Source: Trichobilharzia szidati | Lineage: Eukaryota; Platyhelminthes; Trematoda; Strigeidida; Schistosomatidae | DNA: 64,000 nucleotides | NCBI GenBank assembly: GCA_944472155.2 | Contig: OX235279.1 | Coordinates: 63,709,564 to 63,773,563 of the forward strand | Reading direction: 5' to 3' | Shown: in pieces, positions 11,414 through 20,594 of the stretch | Layout: every line of letters begins with the position of its first letter | Position numbering within the stretch: the stretch's first letter is position 1 | Position numbers and translations under genes: made by a program | Notes under the pieces: model-generated | Database searches by the model: none | Seen by the model: only the letters and a program-made list of their open reading frames with translations | What the model was told of the DNA's origin: nothing

Positions 11414-11753
11414 TGTGGTTAGGGCTGGCTGCTAGCCGAAATCGGTAGGTAGTAATTTACGTCAATGTGTACGTCCCCAATATTGGGCATGAGAAAAATA
11501 AGAACAAAGACTGATTCAACAACCAACCACAGCAAACTTTGCGTAGACGGATGCATTTTGCAGGTAGGTAATCTGAACTTCAAGAAGCAGCCACAAAGAG
11601 ATGAAAGATTAACGTTCAGCGAGAAACCACCAATCAGAAAACTGTGTTTGTTTGCTTTCAGTAATTTATGATAATGTACATGAAAATCTATAAATATGTG
11701 TTGATTTCCTTAATAAACGATCTGTTGCCTGGCCCTTGTCTTCTGTTGTTACA
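11414..11753 (+). repeat. Solo-type LTR (3' LTR), 340 bp, TG...CA
   Basis: Begins TGTGGTTAGGGCTGGC and ends TTGTTACA. It aligns over its whole length with the LTR inside the 1.5-kb tandem units (for example 36,621-36,955), and similarity stops exactly at these ends in both places, which defines the LTR. It contains TATAAATATG followed about 20 bp later by an AATAAA-type signal. No clear 4-bp target duplication is left here. Confidence 0.8.
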
Positions 11754-13746
11754 TTATTAGTCTAAAGTAAGAGGGCTGAGTGACTGAACATTCGGGTCTG
11801 TTTCATTCGTACCTGTCTGGCACAGAAGTTCACGATACCACCTATTCTTCGGAGATGAAGGTGGGACAGGAGGTATTTAATATAATGTAGATAACTGAGA
11901 TCTCAAAAACAAGGTGGCATGACACTATCCCATTTAGGCGGGAAAAACGATTGTGTGCCCTGATGAATATTTACGGGTCAGTTGTGTGATGTCAGGTGTC
12001 TTTGCGGAACTTGAGGTTGTTGCCAAGCTCTCAGTGGAGGGAGTCTGTCAATGTTTGGCAAAATGGAGCTTGAATGATGCAACCAAATCACTGTTGATTT
12101 AGCATTTACTCCTAGGTCTCTAAACATATAAATAACGATATTGTCTAAAAAGGGAAATAGTTGACATATTTAAACTCCTTCGAGAAGTCCAGGTGTAACC
12201 AACCAAGGATAATGAAAACTGTATCTTCAATATCAAAGACCCATCAAATAAGGATCAGCCTCCAGGGGACGTTGTAGATTTAGGAAGTCTAGGAAATTCA
12301 CACAACTACTGAAGCCCACAAAATTCATCTTCATATTGACCAAGGAAGGTCAATTTCTTTGTCTCTGCCGACAAAATAGACGTAAAAGTATCGCTGACAC
12401 ATAGTGTTCTAAGAGCACAATATTCTTCCTCTACTAGTTTAATGGTGAGCACCAAAACACAGACAGTGAAATGTATCATTGTTAGAATGTCCAAGGTGTC
12501 CATTATTACAACCAGTAGGGAAATATTTTTGAGGGAAACCTGATAATGTTCACAAAGCAACTTTCAGGAAACAGAAAAGAATGATGCAGAGTTCAAAAAG
12601 TTTTCTGATGAAGGAAACAGAGGTTTTACGAAAATGATGCAATCAGTAAATGTAATGGCCGTCAATGCAGCCAGTATATTTGCGATCCTACTGTTCTGAA
12701 CACTATTCACACCGAAAACCAACGCAATCTGATGCCACTAATACGCGACTCAACGAAAGAAAAAAGGGGCCTGTTGGGAGGAAAGCTTTTAGTTGTCTGG
12801 GGTCTACAGTTCAGTCTAGCAGTCATAATAACGTCACAATACATGGACATATATAGAGAGGTTTCAAAGGAAAGAAATCAATCTGCAGACTAAATATCGA
12901 TCCAAAATGACTTAGCAGAGTTCGTTTGAAAAATACATGATTGACATCACAAACGTACCTACTCATAACAACGCAGAATTACGGGCAAATAATAATAATA
13001 AACTTTCATCAAGGTATATCTCGTGTGGCAGAAATTGGCTAGCTCTGAGGTAATACATGTGGGACATCTGAAATGCTGGGGCAACTTTGTTTGCAAGGAT
13101 GTTACGAAATAAGACTATGAGTTCTCAAACAGCGCGTACACGCATACCTAACTTTTATTTTATCATTTCTCCTATCACGCATTAGATAATCACTGACTTT
13201 CATTTGAGTAGGAGCTTTCAAATATAAACTTTCAGAAGTTTCAGAGGTCTCTGGAAGTCGCCTTTAGTGGTGCATAAGGGCTACAAAATATCTGCTAACC
13301 GATACGAACAGAGAACACTATTTCGTAGAAATTTCGAACTAATTTCAACAGAACCTTTAGGAGCTTCTGACTCGCCAGCAATACAAAATGACTGCATGGT
13401 ACTGCATATCCAAGTCATTCCTCCATTCTAGCTATTCTTAAACTTTATTCAAGTAGATTGATTCTGTCCCACACAACCTTTTTGACAGGAAATTACTTTG
13501 GACTCTATTCATTAAACCATTTCAATCCTAGAAACCTGTTATTTGCGTGGTGTAATAGGTCTTAAACTCTTAATAGTCAGACACAACCAGAAATAATAGT
13601 CACGATTGTTATATGGTTACCTATTCTGATATTAGGTAGGGGAAAAACAACAAGCAAAGATTCAGTAAACATAGGGCTTTATTTGGAGGTTTAGGCTGAT
13701 ATTTTCCAGTTTCATTCCACCAACGAATTTCGAAAAATGAGGGAGC
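11754..13746. other. No gene seen (2 kb)
   Basis: No convincing coding region. Minus-strand and plus-strand ORFs of 84 and 63 residues at 12,306-12,560 and 12,665-12,856 show no motifs. No repeat partner was spotted within the window. Confidence 0.4.
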
Positions 13747-14486
13747 TTTAGAGGCTGAAGGTATTGATGTTCATAGATAGTACAAAGTATACTAACGCAA
13801 GATCTAACACCGACAACTTCTATAGTATTCGTTCTGCGTAGACCAAGGACAAAGCAAAAGACCAGAACTGATCGTCCAAATTACGAGTTATACTTCGGGA
13901 CCAAATCGGAGTGCGAGATGATTACTTAACTAGCTAGGGATAGTGCATGGACGAACGAACGTGACACGACGGCGTACCAAATGGCGTGGATGCTTGACCG
14001 GAAGCCTTCAGCTAAAAAACTTGGGCATTGTGGTAGAGTGTAACTCCATTATGGATAAGGTTTTATTTGGATAAATCACACAGTGTTGTACAGTAATATT
14101 AACTGATGACGTTTCGAGCACAAATTATTGCTCATAATCATATCAAGTTACTCACACAATTGTAATTGATCAATAACAGTCATATTATTATCTCTGAATG
14201 TACATTATCTCACATTGATTTTTATTCAAATATCTAGTCAATTCCATACATATATATAAATGAAGGAAAAAGTTGTGTGAGTAACTTGATATGATTATGA
14301 GCAATAATTTGTGCTCGAAACGTCATCAGTTAATATTACTGTACAACACTGTGTGATTTTTCCAAATAAAACCTTATCCATAATGGAGTTCAGCTAAACA
14401 AGTCGAACTAAACAGTGAGGGTCAGCATCCAATGTTCAGCGATGAATGCTGTGGCCAATAATTCTGGAGAATCACCTACCGCTACA
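13747..14486 (-). mobile_element. Insertion element (about 358 bp) interrupted by a nested fold-back
   Basis: The reverse complement starts TGTAGCGGTAGG at 14,486 and ends CTCTAAA at 13,747. After removing 14,017-14,398 it aligns end to end with the uninterrupted copy at 53,622-53,971, including the shared block GCTGAAGGCTT...GTCAAGCATCC. Flanks are GAGC (13,743-13,746) and GAGT (14,487-14,490), a 4-bp target duplication with one mismatch; the other copy has perfect ACAC flanks. TG at one end and a 4-bp duplication suggest an LTR-type element; the AAA end is unusual for this. Confidence 0.65.
14017..14398 (-). mobile_element. Fold-back element with 118-bp inverted arms and 10-bp target duplication
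   Basis: Arms 14,042-14,159 and 14,273-14,390 are inverted copies with one mismatch seen, separated by a 113-bp AT-rich loop. The insertion is flanked by the direct repeat TTCAGCTAAA (14,007-14,016 and 14,389-14,398), which occurs once in the uninterrupted sibling at 53.7 kb. The left 25 bp and the adjoining arm (TCCATAATGG, ACTCTACCA, GCCCAAG on the minus strand) are homologous to the tail of the insertions at about 50,860-50,945 and 52,535-52,620. The block GTGCTCGAAACGTCATCAG resembles the GAAAC part of the hammerhead leader of Penelope-like elements, so a Penelope-related inverted insertion is my best guess. Confidence 0.7.
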
Positions 14487-16293
14487 GAGTTGTGAGGCCA
14501 GAAGCGCATACATCTAAGCATTTATGTCTTCAGTTTCTTTAGGATTCGAGTTGATTTAACATACTTTTGTAAAATATAGCTAATGTTATCCGTTCTATCA
14601 GGAACATTCAACTAAATGCACAATGGACATCTCTCCAAAGTTTTATGAATCTGAAGAAACTTCCAGTAGGTCACTTTTGTTTTCTCATTCTTTTTACGAA
14701 AACTGGGGAAAGATGAGTGAGATTCATTGAATTTATTTTCAGTTTTACTTCACTGAAATGCCAGGACTATGTAAGTGCTAAACGGATATGACGCTGGTCC
14801 ACTATTAGCTACCAAAATTTAAACGACATAAGGCTGAGTGTTTTCGGGATGAACGGCTTGCTCCTGTCTACAAAAGCGTCTTATAAAATGAACTACTAAG
14901 TTAGTCTCTATATACAACGTTGTGTTTTTCCTGCAATGCGACACTGCTATTCCTGTGCCATTCTACTTTGCCATACCTCAGATAAATATAACAGGTATAA
15001 TCAGCCATTAAGTAGTAGAAATCAAGTAGTCAAGTACACTGTCAGTTTGCCCTAATTACAACTTGACAAGACCAACATATTTCTGCAGATTGGAATTTAT
15101 GGAAGCATTACGAAAGGGTGGGACAACAGTTGGCAGTGATCGTACTGGGGAAATCCTGTACAGAATTTTCAGGCTCTTTTTCAACATTTCAGCAGTGATG
15201 TAAGTAAACTGGCACAACTCCTAAATAGCATTATTAACAGTGTGCTATAATGCACAAAATAGAGCGAGAAAAACTGTTAACTGCGAGATCAAGAAGCAGT
15301 TTCCATGTTTGTTACCTATTTAGCTATAACTCAGCTTCACATATAGCTATTATATACTTTGATAACGGTTATTCGACGATGTGAAGTTCAAGGAAGTCCA
15401 AAGGAGTGACTTCCAGCTACCTCATACAAATGCAACCTTTTGAGTCATTTGTGATCATACTTGGTGACATCATTGAAGTAATTTGGAAACATACATGTCA
15501 CAGCGTTGTCCTAACTATTTAGGCACATATATATCTGACACTTTTAGTTCTTGACTTAAAGTCTCCTGTTCTTCTGGGTTTTATTTCCATGTCCTTATCA
15601 TAATGCTTATTAATCCTTATACATTTGCTTTGAAATAAGCTTGAGGATTGTCTGATATTAGAGGGGTGTGCGAATGAATTTGTGATAATGTATGAGGGCA
15701 TCACAAACTGGCCTAGGGTAGCGACTAAATACAACAGATCGTCAAGTGTAACAGTGCTGAAGCAGGTGTGCACTTTAGGCTAAGTCATTCCGAATAGTGT
15801 ACCAGATTCTTAGGGCTTTTTAGGATACATTCAGTATACTCGATGCAATGTGTGTGAAAATTCATCTTGAATACTGAATATGCACTGCCAGTGCTGATAT
15901 CGAGGAAGAGATTAACCTAGTACGAAGAATTAAATTGTCAGTCATTAAGTTATTGGAAGTAAACCGAACCTATCTTTGGAAATAGGGAGCGCAAAAGGTT
16001 TTTGAGTTACAAGTTTGGCAAACGCATTTGCACAAATAATGAACTCATACTGTTAGGATCTACATAACATATAAATGTAACGGCATTGGAAATTGAAGTT
16101 GACCTTGAGACGTCTGACGCTGTCGCTTGACTTTCTGATTTGGTGTGTGATTGTTATTTTTATGTGCAAGTTATAACCATTCATTTACTGCTTTTGGAAA
16201 TTTGTTAGATTTAACCTTTTATCTGACATGTCCTTATTTCAATAGGGAAAATTGCCTCGGTTATTTGCGAAGTTAGGACTCAGTCTTCTAAAC
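14487..16293. other. No gene seen (1.8 kb)
   Basis: AT-rich sequence with only short random ORFs, such as one of 84 residues at 15,519-15,773 on the minus strand. No recognised repeat or RNA gene. Confidence 0.4.
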
Positions 16294-16492
16294 ACACATA
16301 CTACAAACAACATATAATTAATTCCAGCACTACTCCTTTGGGAGTCAATCAAAGCTACGACAGTCCAGTGGCGGGACGAGCTACGGAGAAGTTTGCCGAA
16401 GATCAGGAACCTATATCTCACAATCAAGAGGCGAGCACCAAGAAATCAGATTGGTTTATACTAGCTCGTAAAAACGATATTGGATATTGGAT
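16294..16492 (-). repeat. Dispersed repeat, copy 2 (inverse of 3,481-3,678)
   Basis: Reverse complement aligns with 3,481-3,678 over about 198 bp and diverges abruptly at both ends. Family unknown. Confidence 0.75.
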
Positions 16493-17164
16493 GCACTATA
16501 GTGTTTTTTGGTACTGCAGGACATAGCGATACGAGCACTGAGAAAGTAATATTAAGTGCATTTTCGTATCCACATGTTGCTCACACCTATGGTTGACACA
16601 AAACATCAGTCAATAAATTTTGTCTTAAGACTATGAAACACAATTGTGTTTCTGTTATGAGAATTCGTTTCACTTACTTGATCTGTTCTTAATTCATAAG
16701 TAGGATTGCATTAACTTCAGTAAGTGCTGTAAGTCACTTGTAGTTACTGACCCTGCGAGTGAACACACACGGCTTATGAAGCGTGAGATATGTAATTACA
16801 TATCTCACGTTATAACGTAAGCCATATTCGGGCTAAGTACGTGTGTTTAGAGTTGCAGTGCATGTTCGATTGCAAAAATAGTTGCCAACTGAGACCTATT
16901 ATCCTCACTGTCACTTACAAGGTCTCAAAACGCATGTCTTTAAAAGCCGAGAATTCAGACTTTTGTGCACTGACACGATGTTTTCTGTTTATTCAGTGCA
17001 ACAGAGGTGGTGTGCAAAAAGTAACTTGACTAGCTGTTGCTGTCGTAAAACTTGGGATAAGACTCTCAATGTTCAGTTGGCAAATTGTGTACTGTCAAAA
17101 GCAAATGACAAGTCAGGGTATGACTGTACAAGTTTTCTCACTACAAGGTTTGGATATACATTCA
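16493..17164. other. No gene; contains a nested palindrome
   Basis: No supported coding sequence. The notable content is the palindrome at 16,762-16,847, listed separately. Overlapping ORFs of about 60-100 residues at 16,841-17,254 lack motifs and run into the LINE 3' end. Confidence 0.4.
16762..16847. repeat. Nested inverted repeat with perfect 28-bp palindrome
   Basis: CGTGAGATATGTAA and its exact complement meet without spacer at 16,782-16,809. Outside it GGCTTA (16,771-16,776) faces TAAGCC (16,818-16,823), and further out AACACAC (from 16,762) faces GTGTGTT (16,841-16,847). The three nested inverted pairs share one centre, so the segment can form a cruciform or hairpin. It may be a small inverted-repeat transposon relic. 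Confidence 0.7.
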
Positions 17165-18885
17165 GATTCAGATTTATTGGTTGAGGATAGAAGGCTTAGA
17201 GCCTATGTTAATCCTTTTCTAGTAAATTTCTATGGTTGTCCAAACTCTTCTTGAACGAATCAGATGAGGTTGCAGACACCACTTCTTCTGGGAGTCGGTT
17301 CCAAGAGTTTATGACTCGATGTGAGAACCAGTACTCAACAGCAATATGATTTCTTCTTGGCTTTTGAACTCTCCTGCTATGTCCTCTAAGGTGTTCCGAC
17401 CTGGTGGGAAAAAAGAGAGAATAGGTCAGGTCCGTAGTTATTGTTTAAAATTTAAAACATTGTGATTAAATCTCCTCTCTGCCTACGGTATGACAAGGAG
17501 AAGAGATTTAAACTGTCTAGTCTTTCCTCATACGATAAATTAATCATTCCGAGAACCATACGTGTTGCCTTCCTTTGAACCCTTTCTAGAATGTGTGAGT
17601 CCCCTTTTAGACACAGGCTGGAGGCCTGGATGCAGTTTTCCAGTCTTGACCTCACCAGAGATGTATATAAGGAGGTGAATATATCTCTGGTGATTCTAGT
17701 GAAGGTTCTGTGAATTGCCCATAATGACCTGAAACTACGTGCAGCTAACGCGCAGCAGTGTGCTGTAGTTTTTAAGTCGTGGCTTACTATGACACCTAAG
17801 TCCAAGTGAGTCTGAACTGACGGAAGTGTTATTCCCTCTAGTTCGTAGGAGCTCGTGCTTGCTTGTCCAATGCGCATGGTTGCACATTTTGGCACATTTA
17901 TCGGGAGCATCCATTCTATGGACCACTCTGACAATTTGTTGAGGTCCTCTTGCAACGTGGACGTGCCACTGTTGCCCTTCAACTCTTTCCAAGTTTTTAA
18001 GTCATCTGCGTATAGGACCGTAGGGTAGTCGGTGAGCAGAGATAACTCATTGATATACAAAATAAATAGGAGAGGTCCGAGTACCGTGCCTTGTGGCACT
18101 CCGCTGCGTACTGCTGTCCTAGAAGAGAGTTTCGAGTTGATGCTAATCCTCTGCCTCCTATCTATGAGGAATTCCCTGAGCCAGTTTAGTAAGCTGCCTT
18201 TGATACCAAGACTTTCCAACTTCATGAGTAGTCTTTTGTGAGGTACTTTATCAAAGGCTTTGCTGAAGTATATGAAGACGACGTCAACGAGTCTTCTGTT
18301 GTCCCTGGGTTTGACCCAGCTTTCTCTTGCAGTGAGTTTTGACAGTCATGAGAGGTTCCTTCGGAAGCCATGCTGTGCTCTAGATAATAAGCTTCTATTT
18401 TCTAGATATACCATGATGCTTTTCTTGATGATTCTTTCCAGTGTCTTGATTAAAGTGCTGGTGAGACTGATAGGCCTGTAATCTGAAGGGCTTTGTCTTG
18501 ATCCTCCTTTGTGGATGGGGGTTACTATGGCGTCTTTCCAGTCACGCGGTAACGTTCCATTGAGGAGAGAAAGCTTAGAGATCGTAGTCAAAGGGCCGGC
18601 TATGTGGGCTGATAGCTCCTTAAGAAGCCTTGGACGAAGATTATCAGGCCCCATTGATTTCCCTGCGTATAGTTTCCTTAGGCAGTTGAGCACGATGCCT
18701 TGGTCGATGTCAACGGAATCTATCCCATGTTCTTCTGATGCAGCCAGGGCTGGTCCTACAGGCAGTGGTGACTCCTGAGTGAAGATTTGGGAGAAGTAGT
18801 TTGCCATTGCTTCTGCTTTTTCTTGATCTTCTTCGATTGTATTATTGTCAATAGTCAGGTTTGGGACACCATGGGCACACATGGG
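17165..18885 (-). mobile_element. CR1-like LINE, 5'-truncated, second family
   Basis: Minus strand. It starts within the region before the reverse transcriptase at about 18,885, runs through the transcriptase (18,882-17,452) and the terminal block near 17,340-17,200 (reading N-S-W-N-R-L-P-E-E-V-V-S-A-T), and ends in the short repeat AATCTGAATCTGAATG near 17,165, as CR1/Jockey elements end in short tandem repeats. Residue-level differences from the LINE at 3,840-7,150 show a different subfamily. The truncated 5' end is the usual result of incomplete target-primed reverse transcription. Confidence 0.85.
17452..18882 (-). pseudogene. CR1-like LINE reverse transcriptase, one frameshift
   Basis: Upper part (18,346-18,882): A-G-K-S-M-G-P-D-N-L, W-K-D-A-I-V-T-P-I-H-K-G-G, Y-R-P-I-S-L-T-S and A-Q-H-G-F-R-R. 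The frame is lost near 18,350 and resumes after the A block: D-V-V-F-I-Y-F-S-K-A-F-D-K-V-P-H is read in the other frame up to 18,240. The lower part (17,452-18,225) has G-V-P-Q-G-T-V-L-G-P, V-L-Y-A-D-D-L with intact catalytic Asp pair, and the C-terminal domain D-L-G-V-I-V ... Y-R-R-Q-R-G-D-L-I. Nothing suggests a host role. Confidence 0.85.
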
Positions 18886-19439
18886 CCTTAAAGAGAGAAA
18901 TTAACTACTAGGATTAGTAATATGGAGGGTTTTAAACACAAAAAATCATGATTTACGGCTGAAATCCTGATCTTATAGTCATCATAAAAGCCTGTTCCTT
19001 CTATTATAAGGTAAGATGACTATTTCGTATATCCATGCACCACTTAGCAACTTAGTTGACTTTATCATTATTTGTTAAACATACCAGAAGTCAAGCCATT
19101 AAGTCGTACTACTTCGTATCGAATTCGGATGTAGTCGATATGCATGTCCCATTCAATCTGGGTGGAGTGGAAAAGTACAGTGAATTACTAAACTGCTCTA
19201 ACTACTCAGTGTTATGTCCCTGGTTCTCTTCAGAGGAATTACTTTTACCTCATCCTCACTGAACATGTTTAACTCTAGTTTGTTAGGTGTATAGTCTAGT
19301 GCTAATTCACTCTCCATTTTACTCGGTTTCATCGCCTACCGTTGTTTCTGGTTGTTATATGGTCTTTTCGACTGTTTACACATAAATAGCTTTTGCGCTC
19401 CTGGATAAATTGTTATTTTCAAGTGTTAGTTTTGTAGGG
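18886..19439. other. No gene seen
   Basis: About 550 bp without supported ORF or recognised repeat. A weak inverted pair (AGTCATC / GATGACT near 18,977-19,020) may form a small hairpin. Confidence 0.35.
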
Positions 19440-19790
19440 CTTTGATTGGTTCCAGGAGTAGTCTTGAAATGACTTCAGATAGCAGACTTGAAAATCAGGG
19501 AGTCCTTATTTGAGACTTTTCAGCAGTGCGCATTCATAACCTACCGGGGATCGAACCCGGTTTTAAAGCGAGCTTGTGGATCGTTCGGCCAGTGCAAATT
19601 CGCGATATAGCGTGACCGCCGGATAATGTCATCGGCGAGTGTACGTCCTCAGACTCAACTTGGTAGACCTCGCTCATCATGATTTCCGGTGCATAATTCT
19701 GTGGATTACCGAGCAAGGGTGAAACAGCTTTCCTTCTCCATGGTTTTCACTGGTTCTCTAACCGAAATCAGTTTGTGGTCAGTCTTGAAT
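19440..19790 (-). mobile_element. Diverged hammerhead-type SINE with tRNA-like head
   Basis: Minus strand shows a tRNA-like head with B-box GGGTTCGATCCCCGG (about 19,542-19,560), followed by GCGCACTGCTGAAAAGTC and CAAATAAGGAC, a degraded version of the CTGATGA / GTCC-loop-GGAC segment in the copy at 29,829-30,089. The tail TTTTCACTGGTTCTCTAACC lies on the opposite strand at about 19,744-19,790, and a weak inverted partner of it lies at about 19,465-19,500. The arrangement is the same fold-back as at 29.8 kb, but older. Confidence 0.6.
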
Positions 19791-20498
19791 TGTTATTGTT
19801 AGTCTCCTTGTACCGTTTGTTTCAAATGGACTGGTGAAATCCAATGTTGCCTGATGACTTCGTGGACTATAAACTGTCCTCTACCTTTTCATATGGAATC
19901 GCTTTTGTTATGAGATACCTGTTGCCTAAGTATCATCATAATAGTTTTCATCTACAAGTTTGCGACGCAGGGGCTTCTCGAGTTCCCTTTTTGTACCTTA
20001 TCGGTATCAGGCGTGCATGGACATGCAGTTGGAGTTCACAAATGTGTTTTAGGTAGAGCTATAATCTACCAGTATCTTTTGTTGAGTCTGCATTGCGATT
20101 TTGCACAACTAAAGCCAATGTAAAATGGAGTGAATGAACTCAAAAATTACAGTGTGGAAGTGTTGACATAATTCCTGTTAGTGAACTCGAATTGGTAGGA
20201 TCTGTAGATTTACTAGCTGCTTGACATGTTAAACTTAGTAATTGATCCCTATGGTCATAATGAGACTGGTCTCTCATCTGTTACTTCTGCAAATTATTCA
20301 TCTTGGTTTTGAATGTTTATCTCTGCACTGTTGATCAAAATAACCTGATCTGATGCATCTTTGTACATAGCGTGGAATCATCATATATTTGACCTTTCTA
20401 TTTAGGTACTAAAATATAACAATCCTTGGTGGTCTGCAGATTCCCGACTTCCTTCTTTTCCTTTGTTTTAACTCAAACTAGTTGTTCGACTCTTCAGC
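19791..20498. other. Region upstream of the YIPF gene; no coding feature
   Basis: No ORF of note. The last part is pyrimidine-rich (20,447-20,470, CTTCCTTCTTTTCC) and ends in CTCTTCAG at 20,490-20,497, directly before the ATG of the YIPF homologue. This is a good 3' splice site, either for a 5' UTR intron or for spliced-leader addition, which flukes use. Confidence 0.45.
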
Positions 20499-20594
20499 AT
20501 GTCGACATCCAATGGAGATTACGTCAGGATCCCACTCTCTGGGAGTTTTGATGATCAAGTAGACTCTGAGCCTCACGGAAATTTGGAGCACGAG
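20499..20594 (+). CDS. YIPF1: YIPF coding exon 1 (residues 1-32)
   Basis: Starts at the ATG two bases after CTCTTCAG; reads M-S-T-S-N-G-D-Y-V-R-I-P-L and ends H-E before donor GTAAAA. This is an acidic, soluble N-terminus. The ATG is chosen because the downstream exons join in phase and the total length fits the family; no upstream in-frame extension was followed through the splice site. Confidence 0.85.

Larger units (their letters stand above)
10950..11753 (+). mobile_element. Miniature LTR retrotransposon: 5' LTR stub, gag remnant, 3' LTR
   Basis: About 40 bp ending at 10,991 (TTATCTTCTGTTGTTACA) match the end of the LTR at 11,414-11,753 (TTGTCTTCTGTTGTTACA). Immediately after the stub comes TTTGGTGTCGCTGCC, placed where a primer-binding site starts in LTR elements. 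About 420 bp of internal sequence with a gag-like frame follow, then the complete 3' LTR. The element is therefore internally deleted, with its 5' LTR almost gone. The LTR is the same family as the one captured in the tandem units to the right. Confidence 0.68.
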
